Of a stretch of 41,513 bases of DNA, positions 1 to 9,036 are shown piece after piece. Position 1 is the first letter of the stretch; the number at the start of each line of letters is the position of its first letter. Below the pieces are notes generated by a model that had not been told where the DNA came from, ran no database searches, and worked only from the letters and a program-made list of their open reading frames with translations. A program made the position numbers and the translations under genes. The DNA lies in NCBI GenBank assembly GCA_001543015.1, contig LFLC01000066.1:1-41513 (forward strand), written 5' to 3'. The DNA comes from Nitrosopumilus sp. LS_AOA. GTDB lineage: Archaea > Thermoproteota > Nitrososphaeria > Nitrososphaerales > Nitrosopumilaceae.

Positions 1-112
1 ATTAGTTTATTTATTAATTTGATATAATTTTAGATGGTCTCATTTGAAATGTCAAATCCTCACAAAATTAACGAATGGTTAATTAGGGCAAATTTTTGAA
101 TAATTTTATCTC

Positions 113-709
113 ATGGGTCGAAAAGAAAGAAGAGAGCGTGAAGTAAAACGTGAAAATTATGCTACTAAACATTCAGCAGAAAAAAGAAAACAAAATCTCA
201 TGGCACTTGGGGTTTTAGCAATAATTGTAGTAATTGTCGGATATTCGGTATTTGTATTCCTTAACATGACTGAAACTGCACCTGGAGGTCCAGAAAATGC
301 AGGTGCATTAGGTAGTGAGCACTCTCATGCTTCAATATTAGTAAAGATTTTTGGAGATAGTTTTGATTTTTCAGCACCTGCATATCAAATTAAATCAAGT
401 TGGATTCATTTTGAAGGAAGAGATGGAGGTACCGTTCACAAACATGCTACAGGAGTTACTTTAGGATATCTCTTTGATACATTGGCATTAACTCTTGATG
501 ATCAATGCTTTGTGTTCCAAGATGGAAGAAGTTTCTGTACAAATGAAGATTATACATTGAATTTCTTTGTTAATGGAGAAAAATCTAAAGACGTTAGAGA
601 TTTAGAAATTACTGAAAACGATAGAATTCTAATTACATATGGTGGCGAGACTCCAGAAGAACTTGAAATGCAATTAATAGAATTAGATAATCAAGAATTA
701 ATAAAATAA
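113..709 (+). CDS. Membrane-anchored His-rich extracytoplasmic protein, function unknown
   Basis: The 198-residue product starts with a very basic segment (residues 1-28), then one membrane helix (about 29-51), then an outward-facing domain of about 140 residues. That domain carries His70 and His72 just after the membrane, His99, and the pair His109/His111, plus two cysteines (Cys132, Cys142) ten residues apart that could form a disulfide. The clustered histidines suggest metal binding, possibly copper, but this is inference. I recall similar proteins as conserved in marine Thaumarchaeota, sometimes annotated as disulfide isomerases, but no thioredoxin CxxC is visible. The ATG start lies about 15 bases after the TTTTGAATAATTTTAT stretch. 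It converges with the next gene with a 4-base gap. Confidence 0.8.
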   Translation: MGRKERREREVKRENYATKHSAEKRKQNLMALGVLAIIVVIVGYSVFVFLNMTETAPGGPENAGALGSEHSHASILVKIFGDSFDFSAPAYQIKSSWIHFEGRDGGTVHKHATGVTLGYLFDTLALTLDDQCFVFQDGRSFCTNEDYTLNFFVNGEKSKDVRDLEITENDRILITYGGETPEELEMQLIELDNQELIK

Positions 710-718
710 AATTTTATT
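705..718. terminator. Possible shared terminator palindrome
   Basis: AATAAAATTTTATT is a perfect 14-base palindrome that spans the stop codons of the two convergent genes ending at 709 and 714. It is A+T only, so chance is a real alternative. Confidence 0.25.
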
Positions 719-920
719 CGTTTTTTGTTGTAAACTTTGCCTGTTTATCAAAGAACATGTAATATCCACATTTTACACATCGTAAAACAGTTAGTTCAGT
801 GGTAAGGAATTCCTTATCTTCAAATTTTCCACTTAATTTTACGTTTTCACCTGCAATCTCAGCTTTATTACTTTGACAAACAGGGCACGCTAATGCTTTT
901 TCTTCCACAGATAAATTCAA
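714..920 (-). CDS. Small zinc-ribbon protein
   Basis: The 68-residue product has CPVC near residues 12-15 and CVKC near residues 48-51, a classic two-knuckle zinc ribbon of about 35 residues between knuckles. No other domain is present. It is convergent with the membrane protein before it and divergent from the histidine kinase after it, so it is probably transcribed alone. The ligand pattern makes zinc binding likely; nucleic-acid or protein binding cannot be chosen between from sequence. Confidence 0.75.
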   Translation of the reverse strand: MNLSVEEKALACPVCQSNKAEIAGENVKLSGKFEDKEFLTTELTVLRCVKCGYYMFFDKQAKFTTKNE

Positions 921-1091
921 AATATTTACAATTTAAACTCAATGAAAATTTTAAAAATTCTATCAAGATTGATCATTTACATTAAAATCAAATAACAGGT
1001 AAAATAGCATCATAATATTATACAACCTATCAAATATTTGATTTTTAAAATAAGATCAATATTAAATAATTTAATATGTTTTTAAAATAGA

Positions 1092-2972
1092 ATGCTTTTA
1101 AAAACTAGGTTATTCATAGGATTTTTGCTTATTGGTATTTTCATTGCAGGAATTGGAGGTATTTCTATTTTAGAATTTGAAAAGTCAATTAATCATCTTA
1201 ATGTATTAGATGACAGCATAAAAAAACTAAATAAATCTCAGAATTTATTATCATATGCAGTCAACATAAAATATTATGATGAAGTATTGACTCAATCTGC
1301 AAGAAACTATGCATTTACTGAAAATGAAAAATGGAAATTAAGATATTTTGAAAATGAACCGTTACTTTCTAAAGAATTGTTAAATGCATTAGAACTTGGA
1401 AGCGAAATTGAAAAAGAATTTTTTCTTCAAATTGATGAAGCAAATAATAATCTAGTAGAAATGGAATCTAATGCAATTGAATTAATACAATCAGGAAAAC
1501 AAGATAAAGCCATTTCTATTTTAGAATCTCAAAAATATGAGAAGTATAAAAAAGATTATCAAAACAGTCTTGCAAATTATCTTGAAAGTAGAGATTTGGA
1601 ATATACAACATTAATGATGGAATCAACAAAAGAAGTGGATTCATCAATTAATTCAGTATTTGAAAATACAAATTCAGCTAAAATTATAATTGGAGTATCG
1701 GTAATAATAATAATAATCGGTTCACTTGTGTTAGGGTTTTTAATTTCAAAATCAATAATTAAACCAATTAAAAAACTTCAAAATGTATCTAAACAAATTA
1801 TTGAAGGAAATTTAAACGTAAAAGTAGAAATAAATTCAAAGGATGAGATTGGAGAATTATCTAATTCGTTTAATTATATGATAGAACATCTAAAAAAGAC
1901 AACAGATGTTGAAGCGCAATTAGCTCTGCAACAAAATTTGAGAAATGCTCTAGATGAATCATCTATTGTGAGTATTATTGATCCAAATAGAATAGTTACT
2001 TTTGTAAATGAAAAATTTTGTGAAATTTCACAATATTCCAAAGAGGAGATTATTGGTACTGATCAAAGCATAGTTAGATCTAATGTTCATTCTAAAGAGT
2101 TTTATGATAAATTATGGAATGTAATTAAAAATGGTAATGTGTGGCATGGTGAGATTTGTAATAAAGCTAAAGATGGAACTTTGTTTTGGAACGAAACTAC
2201 CATCGTGCCTTTTGCAGATAAAAATGGAATAATTTACGAGTATGTTGCAATTAGAAATGATATTACGCATCAAAAAGAGTTATCTAAAAAATTAATTGAA
2301 ATTGAAAGATTATCAGCAATTGGGGAATTAGCAGCAAGAATAGCACATGACATTAGAAACCCGCTTAGTGTGATTAAAAATTCTCTTGGAAATATACAAT
2401 TAATAAAAAATGATCCTGTAAAAATTAATGAAACTATTGAACGGTGTGATAGGGCAGTGGGTAGAATCGCTCATCAGATTGATGGGGTGATGGGTTTTCT
2501 AAAAGAATCACCATTAGAAATAAGTCGTTTATCATTTCTAGAAATTCTTCAATCAGCAATTTTAGGAATACCAAATCATAAAGGAATTAACATAATAGTT
2601 CCTACAAAAGATGTAATGATTTTAGGTGATAAAATAAAATTAGAATCATTATTTTATAATTTAATTATAAATGCTGTTCAAAAATTAAATAGTAATGGTG
2701 TAATTACAATTAAAGCAGAAGCAGATGACGCAGTCAATAAATCAAAAATTACAATTTCAGATGATGGAGAATCAATCCCTGAAGAATATTTATCAAAGAT
2801 TTTTGAGCCACTAATTACAACAAAACAACATGGAACAGGGTTGGGCCTTGCAAGTTGTAAAAAAATTATTAAACAACATAATGGGGTTATCTCAGTTAGC
2901 AATAATCCAGTTACATTTACAATAATATTACCGTCAAAAGAAGATGGAAATAATTTATCTAAAAATATTTAA
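1092..2972 (+). CDS. Membrane sensor histidine kinase (HAMP-PAS-HisKA-HATPase)
   Basis: This 626-residue protein has a membrane helix at 7-29, an extracytoplasmic helical sensor domain at 30-196, a second membrane helix at 197-219, a HAMP linker at about 220-270 and a PAS domain at about 285-395. The kinase core follows: the phospho-acceptor His419 in HDIRNP, the N box around 523-530 (NLIINAVQ), the G1 motif DDGE at 557-560, the F box at 571-574 and the G2 box GTGLGL at 581-586. All catalytic motifs are intact. No response regulator is adjacent; the stand-alone receivers at 11663 and 21169 are candidates but nothing links them. The gene is monocistronic by spacing, with ilvD starting 112 bases later. 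Confidence 0.93.
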   Translation: MLLKTRLFIGFLLIGIFIAGIGGISILEFEKSINHLNVLDDSIKKLNKSQNLLSYAVNIKYYDEVLTQSARNYAFTENEKWKLRYFENEPLLSKELLNALELGSEIEKEFFLQIDEANNNLVEMESNAIELIQSGKQDKAISILESQKYEKYKKDYQNSLANYLESRDLEYTTLMMESTKEVDSSINSVFENTNSAKIIIGVSVIIIIIGSLVLGFLISKSIIKPIKKLQNVSKQIIEGNLNVKVEINSKDEIGELSNSFNYMIEHLKKTTDVEAQLALQQNLRNALDESSIVSIIDPNRIVTFVNEKFCEISQYSKEEIIGTDQSIVRSNVHSKEFYDKLWNVIKNGNVWHGEICNKAKDGTLFWNETTIVPFADKNGIIYEYVAIRNDITHQKELSKKLIEIERLSAIGELAARIAHDIRNPLSVIKNSLGNIQLIKNDPVKINETIERCDRAVGRIAHQIDGVMGFLKESPLEISRLSFLEILQSAILGIPNHKGINIIVPTKDVMILGDKIKLESLFYNLIINAVQKLNSNGVITIKAEADDAVNKSKITISDDGESIPEEYLSKIFEPLITTKQHGTGLGLASCKKIIKQHNGVISVSNNPVTFTIILPSKEDGNNLSKNI

Positions 2973-3041
2973 TATTGAATTATGATTTATGTATCAAAAT
3001 CATGAATTTTTCAATAAAATGGAATCAGTTATGCTAGATAA

Positions 3042-3056
3042 TAGACAATATGTCTA
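3042..3056. promoter_or_regulatory. Palindrome upstream of the ilvD TATA box
   Basis: TAGACA-ATA-TGTCTA has perfect 6-base arms around a 3-base centre. It sits directly upstream of an A+T stretch at about 3057-3064 (AAATTATA) that fits a TATA box 25 bases before the ATG at 3085. The position suits an operator for ilvD, but no regulator is identified. Confidence 0.4.
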
Positions 3057-3084
3057 AATTATAGCAACAATGAATTCAATCATT

Positions 3085-4758
3085 ATGGAAATTTCTAGTA
3101 AAAATGTTGTAGAGGGAACAAACAGAGCTCCACAAAGAGCAATGTACAAAGCTATGGGGTTAAGTGATGAGGATTTATCAAAGCAGTTTATCGGTGTGTG
3201 CCACACAGGAAATGAGGCAACGCCTTGTAACATTCACCTTCCAAGATTAGCACTCAAAGCTAAAGAAGGGGTTTCTAATTCAGGTGCCACGCCTAGAGAA
3301 TTTTCAACAATTGCAGTAAGTGATGGTATCGCAATGGGTCATGAAGGAATGAAATCATCATTAATTTCTCGTGAAGTTATTGCTGATTCAATTGAATTAA
3401 TGGTGAGAGCACATCAGTATGATGGGCTAGTAGGAATTGCCGGATGTGACAAAAGTTTACCTGGAACTATGATGGCAATGGCCAGATTAAACATTCCATC
3501 AGTATTTGTTTATGGTGGAACCATTATGCCAGGGATGCTAGACGGTAAAGAATTAACTGTAGTTGATGTGTATGAGGCTGTTGGAGCATACGATGCAGGT
3601 CAATTAACTCTTGAAGGATTAAAAAATATAGAAAATACTGCATGTCCAAGTGAAGGGTCTTGTGGAGGAATGTTTACTGCAAATACAATGGCATCAATTT
3701 CAGAAGCAATAGGTCTTGCATTACCAGGAAGTGCTAGTCCACCTGCTGAAGATGATAGACGAGAAAAAATAGTATATGATTCAGGTGTAGCATGTGCCAA
3801 TTTATTGAAGATGAATATTAGACCTAAAGAAATTCTAACTTTTGAAGCATTTGAAAATGCAATTACAATGTTAAATTCTGTAGGAGGTTCAACTAATGGA
3901 ATTTTACACTTACTTGCACTAGCAAATGAGGTAAATATTGATTTAACATATGATGATTTTGAAAGAGTAAGGAAAAAAACGCCTCACTTGGCAGATATGA
4001 AACCGGGTGGAAATTATGTTATGAACTCCCTTGATAAGATTGGAGGAATTCCATTTGTCTTAAAAAAATTACTGGATAAAGGATTACTACATGGAGATTG
4101 TATGACAGTTACTGGAAAAACTATCCAAGAAAATCTCAATTCTTGGAATTTTCCACAAACAGAACAAAAAATTGTAAGATCAGTTGAAAATCCAATTCAC
4201 GCAGTTGGGACAGCAGTTATTCTCAAAGGAAGTCTTGCTCCTGAAGGTGCAGTAATTAAAACAGCAGGTGTAGAGATGACCAAATTTACTGGAAAAGCAC
4301 GTGTCTATGATAGAGAAGAATATGCATTTGATGCAGTAGCAAAGGGGGAAATTGATGAAGGTGATGTGATTGTAATTAGATATGAAGGTCCTAAAGGCGG
4401 TCCAGGTATGAGGGAGATGCTTGCAACTACTGCAGCACTTGTAGGACAAGGATTAGGTAAAAAAGTTGCAATGGTCACTGATGGCCGATTTTCAGGTGGA
4501 ACTCGAGGATTCATGGTAGGACATGTTGCACCAGAAGCTTATGTTGGTGGACCAATTGCACTTGTAAAAAATGATGATGAAATCACAATTGATACTGAAA
4601 CTAATTCAATTGATCTTCATGTATCAACTGAAGAATTAGAAAATAGAAAAAAACAGTGGAAAAAGCCTAAACCAAACTACTTGACAGGTGCTCTTGCAAA
4701 ATATGCAACACTTGTAGGTTCTGCAGCCAATGGTGCAATTACCATACCAAATCCATAG
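3085..4758 (+). CDS. ilvD: Dihydroxy-acid dehydratase
   Basis: IlvD dehydrates 2,3-dihydroxy-isovalerate and -methylvalerate to the 2-keto acids in valine and isoleucine synthesis, in the cytoplasm, with an Fe-S cluster. Family hallmarks are present: CNIHL (Cys48), GCDKSLPG (Cys121), [16 protein letters not shown] (Cys193 as third cluster ligand), PGSASPPA, and the C-terminal [10 protein letters not shown] with the catalytic serine. At 557 residues the length is normal. An upstream in-frame ATG at 3070 exists, but the TATA-like stretch at 3057-3064 and the usual family N-terminus favour 3085, giving a nearly leaderless transcript. No other branched-chain genes are in the window. Confidence 0.95.
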   Translation: MEISSKNVVEGTNRAPQRAMYKAMGLSDEDLSKQFIGVCHTGNEATPCNIHLPRLALKAKEGVSNSGATPREFSTIAVSDGIAMGHEGMKSSLISREVIADSIELMVRAHQYDGLVGIAGCDKSLPGTMMAMARLNIPSVFVYGGTIMPGMLDGKELTVVDVYEAVGAYDAGQLTLEGLKNIENTACPSEGSCGGMFTANTMASISEAIGLALPGSASPPAEDDRREKIVYDSGVACANLLKMNIRPKEILTFEAFENAITMLNSVGGSTNGILHLLALANEVNIDLTYDDFERVRKKTPHLADMKPGGNYVMNSLDKIGGIPFVLKKLLDKGLLHGDCMTVTGKTIQENLNSWNFPQTEQKIVRSVENPIHAVGTAVILKGSLAPEGAVIKTAGVEMTKFTGKARVYDREEYAFDAVAKGEIDEGDVIVIRYEGPKGGPGMREMLATTAALVGQGLGKKVAMVTDGRFSGGTRGFMVGHVAPEAYVGGPIALVKNDDEITIDTETNSIDLHVSTEELENRKKQWKKPKPNYLTGALAKYATLVGSAANGAITIPNP

Positions 4759-4780
4759 GAATGAACAATTCGTCCACAAG

Positions 4781-4814
4781 CTTTATAGATCTCGATCAGA
4801 GTTTATCTATAGAG
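4781..4814 (+). terminator. Hairpin downstream of ilvD
   Basis: Arms CTTTATAGAT (4781-4790) and ATCTATAGAG (4805-4814) pair over 10 bases with one G-T pair and a 14-base loop. The hairpin begins 22 bases after the ilvD stop. It could be an RNA 3' end structure; no T run follows, so it is not a classic terminator. Confidence 0.35.
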
Positions 4815-4902
4815 ATAACAGGAAAGAAAACAAATTATGATTATCAGATTACTGTTATCTACTAAAGGTTAATTCAAACTAATCTGTTTTGCCAAATATT
4901 TT

Positions 4903-5073
4903 TTATTTATACCCAACTCCGCAATTAGGACAACCCTTTAGTTTTTTGCTGTACTTTTTACGACAAATTCCACAGATCATAGTATCGCCAAGATGGTTTT
5001 TCTGGATATATGGGATGACTAGTTTGATAATAATTATCAAAACAATTGGGATAGCTAGAAGATACCAGGCCAT
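4903..5073 (-). CDS. Tiny membrane-anchored zinc-ribbon protein
   Basis: This reading frame encodes 56 residues: a membrane helix at about 3-24 (WYLLAIPIVLIIIIKLVI) followed by a zinc ribbon with CGIC at 34-37 and CPNC at 48-51. The opposite strand also has an open frame here, but only the minus frame yields a recognisable fold (helix plus two CxxC knuckles with a basic linker). A TATA-like ACTATATTTTC lies about 20 bases upstream on the minus strand. It belongs to the many small zinc proteins in this window. Confidence 0.8.
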   Translation of the reverse strand: MAWYLLAIPIVLIIIIKLVIPYIQKNHLGDTMICGICRKKYSKKLKGCPNCGVGYK

Positions 5074-5175
5074 GGATAATTAAAATTAAAGAAAATATAG
5101 TTCATAAAGTATTCTAAGTTTTTTGTTCGTATATTGAAATTGTGGTATCCAAAATAACATAACTATGACTCAACG

Positions 5176-6855
5176 TTAAAGATCATCCATACCTAAAACA
5201 TCATAGTATGCTTTTGGAATCATTTGTTGAGCCTTAAAAAAAACATTATTCACAGCAGTATCTAAAACATATGTTTTAGCCCAATCATCATTACTTCTAA
5301 TTGAGCGTCCAAATCCTTGTAATAATTTAGTCAATGTTTGTGAGGTATACCAAGTAGGAAATTTATCCATTTTTGCCTTTGTTCGTTTTTCTTTATAATT
5401 TGGGTATGGAACCTTGGCAATAATTTGAAATCGAGATAAATCATCCTTTAGATCAACACCCTCCCAAAGAGACGAGGATAGTAATACGCCTGTAGGATCA
5501 GATGCATGCTCAGAAATTACTTCATCCTGAGTTTTTCCATCCTTGTTTTTACTATGACATAGTCTAATACGTCTAGTATTTTTTGGAGAAAGATAACGAA
5601 TGATTTTTTGACAACGTGGAATAGATGATGTTAAAATTAAACCTCTTACAGTTGAATGCTCATCTAAAATTCTATCAATAGTTTTGATGACTTCAATTTC
5701 ATCCTCTTCAGTAGAACCATAGCTAAGTCGTTTAATATTTAGTAAATCAATAGTTCTATGATCAATTGGGAATGGGGATTTTGGAGTATCAACAAAAGCA
5801 ACGTCATCTTTTTCTAACCCCATATTTTCACAAAAACTTTGTTTGGCAATTGTGGCAGACATAAAAATTTGATATTCAGTATCAAAAAATGTTTTTGCAA
5901 ATTTGGAAATATCAATGGGTTTTACAGAAATTGTTCTAAAATTTCCATTCAAATCTCGTATAGGATCATTTACTACAAAATTATCTTTATCTGAAAGAAT
6001 ATCAATTTTTGCCTGAGCAGCTTTATCATAACGTCTTTCTAATTTTGAAATTAATTCATAATCAGGATTATTTTGAAATGCGGGGCTTTCTTTGATGTTT
6101 TTAATTTTATTTGCATACGAATATGCAATATCATCAGTGAGTTTAATCATAGAATCTAAATCTGAAAAATCATATTTTTCTGAATTAAGATTACATTCAT
6201 CAACTTGTCCTGCAAAAATATCAAATCCAACAAATTGAATTATTTGATCTTCAATTTTATGTGCCTCATCAAATACGGATACTTTTCTATCAAGATAATC
6301 TGCAAAAAGTTTTTTATTAAATTTCATGATTTGAAAAAATGCATGATAATTCCACAAAGAATGCTTTGCTACTAGAGCCTCATATTTTTGTAAATAATAA
6401 GAGCATGACTGAGAATCAGCAGAATTTTCTTCAACTTGCTTAATTGTAGGCTTGAATTTACACACCTCAACTACCTCTTTGCCATTTTTACTGACTCTTT
6501 CCTGACATACTCCTTTGTCACATGATAATCCCCATCTCATTGCTCTTCGGGTATTTTCAACTTTTTCTGAAGACATTAATTTGAGACATGGAAAATTTTG
6601 TTTTCCTTTAACTGGTTTTAAAAATGGAATGTCTTTGATATATTGATCCTGTAGATGTTTTGATGCAGTAACAGTAAATGAACTATCAAAATATCGAGAA
6701 ATTGTTGCACCAACTAAAGATTTTCCAACTCCTGTTGGAGCACATAAAACAATTTTTTTGTATCCTGATTTTAAATTCTCTTCAATTTCATTTAGAATAT
6801 CTTTTTGAATTTCTCTAGGATTAAAGTTGTCAGGGAATTTTTCTAAAAGAGACAG
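5176..6855 (-). CDS. XPD/DinG-type Fe-S DNA helicase, CTG start
   Basis: This superfamily 2 helicase probably unwinds DNA 5'-3' in repair. Motifs in the 559-residue reading are Walker A APTGVGKS (39-46), a cysteine-rich Fe-S region (Cys90, 112, 117, 132, 151), the DEAH box (196-199) and motif VI QGFGRSIRS near residue 520. The first ATG in frame is at 6576, but starting there would delete Walker A. The open frame continues upstream to a TGA and contains no ATG, GTG or TTG in that stretch. A CTG at 6855 lies 7 bases after AGGAG, so CTG is the most likely start. The gene is divergent from the one at 6954. A sequencing or assembly error at the start codon is the main alternative. Confidence 0.88.
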   Translation of the reverse strand: MSLLEKFPDNFNPREIQKDILNEIEENLKSGYKKIVLCAPTGVGKSLVGATISRYFDSSFTVTASKHLQDQYIKDIPFLKPVKGKQNFPCLKLMSSEKVENTRRAMRWGLSCDKGVCQERVSKNGKEVVEVCKFKPTIKQVEENSADSQSCSYYLQKYEALVAKHSLWNYHAFFQIMKFNKKLFADYLDRKVSVFDEAHKIEDQIIQFVGFDIFAGQVDECNLNSEKYDFSDLDSMIKLTDDIAYSYANKIKNIKESPAFQNNPDYELISKLERRYDKAAQAKIDILSDKDNFVVNDPIRDLNGNFRTISVKPIDISKFAKTFFDTEYQIFMSATIAKQSFCENMGLEKDDVAFVDTPKSPFPIDHRTIDLLNIKRLSYGSTEEDEIEVIKTIDRILDEHSTVRGLILTSSIPRCQKIIRYLSPKNTRRIRLCHSKNKDGKTQDEVISEHASDPTGVLLSSSLWEGVDLKDDLSRFQIIAKVPYPNYKEKRTKAKMDKFPTWYTSQTLTKLLQGFGRSIRSNDDWAKTYVLDTAVNNVFFKAQQMIPKAYYDVLGMDDL

Positions 6856-6953
6856 GGTTAATCTCCTATTTTCTCAATATTAAAAGCATGGAGGTTCTTA
6901 TAATATCAAAATAATTCATGCTAGTTTAATATCTAGTACAATATTCATCAATT

Positions 6954-7271
6954 ATGGAATTACTTGAAGATAAAATGAGGGTTTGGATGGGTAGTGCATC
7001 ATTTGTAAAACCTATGTCAGGAGTCTATGTGTTCTATAATAGAAAAAAAGAGGTAATTTACGTTGGTGATTCAAAAAATTTAGAGAGAACATTTTCAGAA
7101 TATCTTGATAAGGATTTTGATGGGGATGAATGTAAACAAAAAACACAATTTTATCAAAGAGAGTTTATTGAGAATCCTAAAGAACGTCGATTGCAATTAA
7201 TTGAAGAATTTAAAAATCAAACAGGGAATATGCCTGCATGTAATACTGAGATTCAAATAGAAACTCAGTAA
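6954..7271 (+). CDS. GIY-YIG nuclease-like small protein
   Basis: The 105-residue product resembles the single GIY-YIG domain of the UvrC N-terminus. GVY (23-25) and YVG (36-38) stand for the GIY and YIG strands, followed by KNLERTFSEYL with a possible catalytic Arg45, and a C-terminal helix LQLIEEFKNQTGN ending in a PACN-type turn, where the metal-binding glutamate sits in the family. No second domain is present. Whether it is an active nuclease cannot be told, since the region around the arginine is divergent. It is divergently transcribed from the helicase, with a shared promoter region at 6856-6953, which hints at a repair role. Confidence 0.65.
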   Translation: MELLEDKMRVWMGSASFVKPMSGVYVFYNRKKEVIYVGDSKNLERTFSEYLDKDFDGDECKQKTQFYQREFIENPKERRLQLIEEFKNQTGNMPACNTEIQIETQ

Positions 7272-7634
7272 TTTATTCACTTTATTACAATGTGATTTAA
7301 TTAATATCAAAAAATAATTTCATAATTATTACGGATGTAAAAATTTCTGTATGAATTTTACTAAATATTACAACAATAATAAAAATATTTTTTGGGTAAG
7401 AGTAACTATCAAAACGTTGTCCCATAAGATACAAAGTTACCCCCAACTACAAAATAAGTCAAACTCCAAAAAAACAGAAATAATTTAGTTTAAAGTAAAT
7501 TCCATTTTTTATAATCAATTTTTAAGTATAATATCTTAAAACATAACACAAAAAATCAATTATTTCATCTAAAATTATTCATTTATCAAGAAAAAAGGGG
7601 AAAATTATTAATCAATGATTTGTATACAGGAATA
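7272..7634 (+). other. Intergenic region of 363 bases with one inverted repeat
   Basis: No convincing gene is seen on either strand. GTAACT (7402-7407) pairs with AGTTAC (7435-7440), and the adjacent GGGTAA (7394-7399) could compete for the same right arm with TTACCC (7437-7442), so the sequence can form two mutually exclusive hairpins. The rest is A+T-rich filler and the promoter of the zinc-finger gene that follows. Confidence 0.4.
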
Positions 7635-7766
7635 ATGCATCAGTGTTATTACTGTGAACAATTATTTGATTCAAAAGAACAGTTATTCGAGCATGTGGAA
7701 GTTCATTCAGATATTGAAAGAAATAATGAAATTATGAATAGAAAAAAACAAGCAAGAAAAAAATAG
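7635..7766 (+). CDS. Single C2H2 zinc-finger protein, 43 residues
   Basis: The short frame encodes a complete C2H2 finger, CYYC...H-x4-H: Cys4, Cys7, His20 and His25 with hydrophobic residues at the usual finger positions, followed by a basic tail rich in Lys and Arg (RKKQARKK). This layout suggests a stand-alone nucleic-acid binding finger. The spacing between second cysteine and first histidine is 12, as in classical fingers. No RBS stands out. Confidence 0.75.
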   Translation: MHQCYYCEQLFDSKEQLFEHVEVHSDIERNNEIMNRKKQARKK

Positions 7767-7854
7767 TTGTTTTGGTCTAAATTAAAAAAAATAGAGTAAA
7801 GGTCAGAATAAATCCAATTCATGGACGGATATAACAATTCAGCCACATAGATTA

Positions 7855-8124
7855 ATGGATTGGGTTGAGGCATTATTAAAAAAATCATGTAACAATACAC
7901 TCACTAAAAGTGAGGTTTTACACAGTTTATTTCACATGATTGAAGTAAATGAGGATACCCTAAACCACATTGAGTCAGATAAGAGAGAATTTGGTCCAGA
8001 GTTAGAAGAGTTAAAAAAAACAGAAATAAAAGATTTGAATTTTCATTTAAAGTATTATCGAGGATTGGTTAATTACATTAATTCAGTATCTGAAAATAAA
8101 ATAATTGAAAAACACCTCTATTAA
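7855..8124 (+). CDS. Small acidic helical protein, unknown
   Basis: The 89-residue product is predicted mostly helical, with charged heptad-like stretches (ELEELKKTEIKDLNFHLKYY). No family recognised. The ATG at 7855 follows a TTAA-rich leader; no clear alternative start. It converges with the DUF922-like gene. Confidence 0.55.
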   Translation: MDWVEALLKKSCNNTLTKSEVLHSLFHMIEVNEDTLNHIESDKREFGPELEELKKTEIKDLNFHLKYYRGLVNYINSVSENKIIEKHLY

Positions 8125-8154
8125 TCACAAAAAATAATTATCAATATACATAAT

Positions 8155-8691
8155 TTACATTCTTAATTTTTTAAATAATAGATCATATTCAGATTGTTTT
8201 TCTTTATTATGACCATAATCTGTTTGTTCATGATAAATTTGACTCTGTTGTTCTAGTAAATCATTTAATTTTTCAATCTCAGATATAATCATTTTTCCAG
8301 AATCAACTTTTGCAAATTGTTTTCTTTGATCATCATTTTTTCCCCTAGTAGGGAATTGTTTTTCATAGAATTTATTTTGTAATTTTTTTAGATTATCTTG
8401 ATTTATTGATTCAGCAAGATCAAAATAACCTTGTTCATGTTTTAATAATTCATTATTTGCTTGTGATGGTCTAACCCAAGACAATGAAGGATGAAATTCG
8501 GTAATTAGTTGAATATTCTCAATAGAAAATAAAATATCATCATTAATTTCATCAGAATCAACAGTCCATGTGAATCTATATTTTACAACACCATGTGAAT
8601 CCTCATAAATTGCAGGATTATGTTCTGCTTTAAAATCAGACCAGTTTAAAAAAAAGTCAGATGACCATTCCAAAGTATTAGTGTCACTCAA
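8155..8691 (-). CDS. DUF922-like (Zn-protease-like) protein with altered HExxH
   Basis: The 178-residue product matches the layout of the DUF922 family: an N-terminal W-S-D-F strand region (WSDF at 17-20), a beta domain, SWVRP at 71-75, then LLKHEQGYFDLAE around the would-be metalloprotease motif, and a C-terminal helix ending YGHNKEKQSEYD. In the family, as I recall it, the motif is HEQxHFD, giving HExxH; here residue 89 is Tyr, so the second zinc-ligand position is lost (His85 and Glu86 remain). No signal peptide is visible although bacterial members are usually secreted. The fold assignment is fairly sure, activity is doubtful. Confidence 0.65.
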   Translation of the reverse strand: MSDTNTLEWSSDFFLNWSDFKAEHNPAIYEDSHGVVKYRFTWTVDSDEINDDILFSIENIQLITEFHPSLSWVRPSQANNELLKHEQGYFDLAESINQDNLKKLQNKFYEKQFPTRGKNDDQRKQFAKVDSGKMIISEIEKLNDLLEQQSQIYHEQTDYGHNKEKQSEYDLLFKKLRM

Positions 8692-8721
8692 TGTTTCATT
8701 TTTTTCTTAATTTGGTATTAA

Positions 8722-8985
8722 TTAATTCCTTTTTCCATCACGACCACTAAATGTCCCAAATGACTGAGGTATATCAAATCCAAGCCACAAATAATGATCA
8801 TTTTCTAGTAATTTATGATAATTCTGATGTTCAACTAATAATGAATCACCCCAATTCGCATCACAAAGAAATGGGCATTTTTCTAAATGATTGTCTTTTT
8901 GAATTCCCTTACAAATTATTATCAATAATATCATTAGTTTTTGGAATTGAAATGTTTTTTGATTAAAATAATGGTTTGACGGCAA
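8722..8985 (-). CDS. Possible small zinc-finger-like protein
   Basis: The 87-residue frame has a plausible C-terminal half with a Cys-x3-Cys and His-x3-His pattern (KCPFLC then EHQNYHK), spaced like a C2H2 finger. The N-terminal 30 residues look less protein-like and the true start may be internal. It ends 30 bases before the DUF922-like gene on the same strand, so they may be co-transcribed. An overlapping frame on the plus strand has no recognisable feature. Confidence 0.4.
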   Translation of the reverse strand: MPSNHYFNQKTFQFQKLMILLIIICKGIQKDNHLEKCPFLCDANWGDSLLVEHQNYHKLLENDHYLWLGFDIPQSFGTFSGRDGKRN

Positions 8986-9036
8986 AATGAATTCTAGGCA
9001 ATTGTCAGTTAAGCAAACGTGTGCACGCCGTCAAAC
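8974..9036. repeat. GC-rich inverted repeat, 10-base perfect arms
   Basis: GTTTGACGGC (8974-8983) and GCCGTCAAAC (9027-9036) are perfect inverted copies separated by 43 bases. They stand out as G+C-rich in an A+T-rich intergenic region. TATAAATA follows at about 9048-9055, so the element lies just upstream of a possible plus-strand promoter. Confidence 0.6.

Noticed and set aside
34-99. 21-codon frame before the first gene
   Set aside because: Too short, no start signal, and near the window edge; no support beyond an open frame.
4889-5083. Plus-strand 64-codon frame
   Set aside because: The minus strand encodes a membrane helix plus a zinc ribbon over the same bases, which is far more protein-like.
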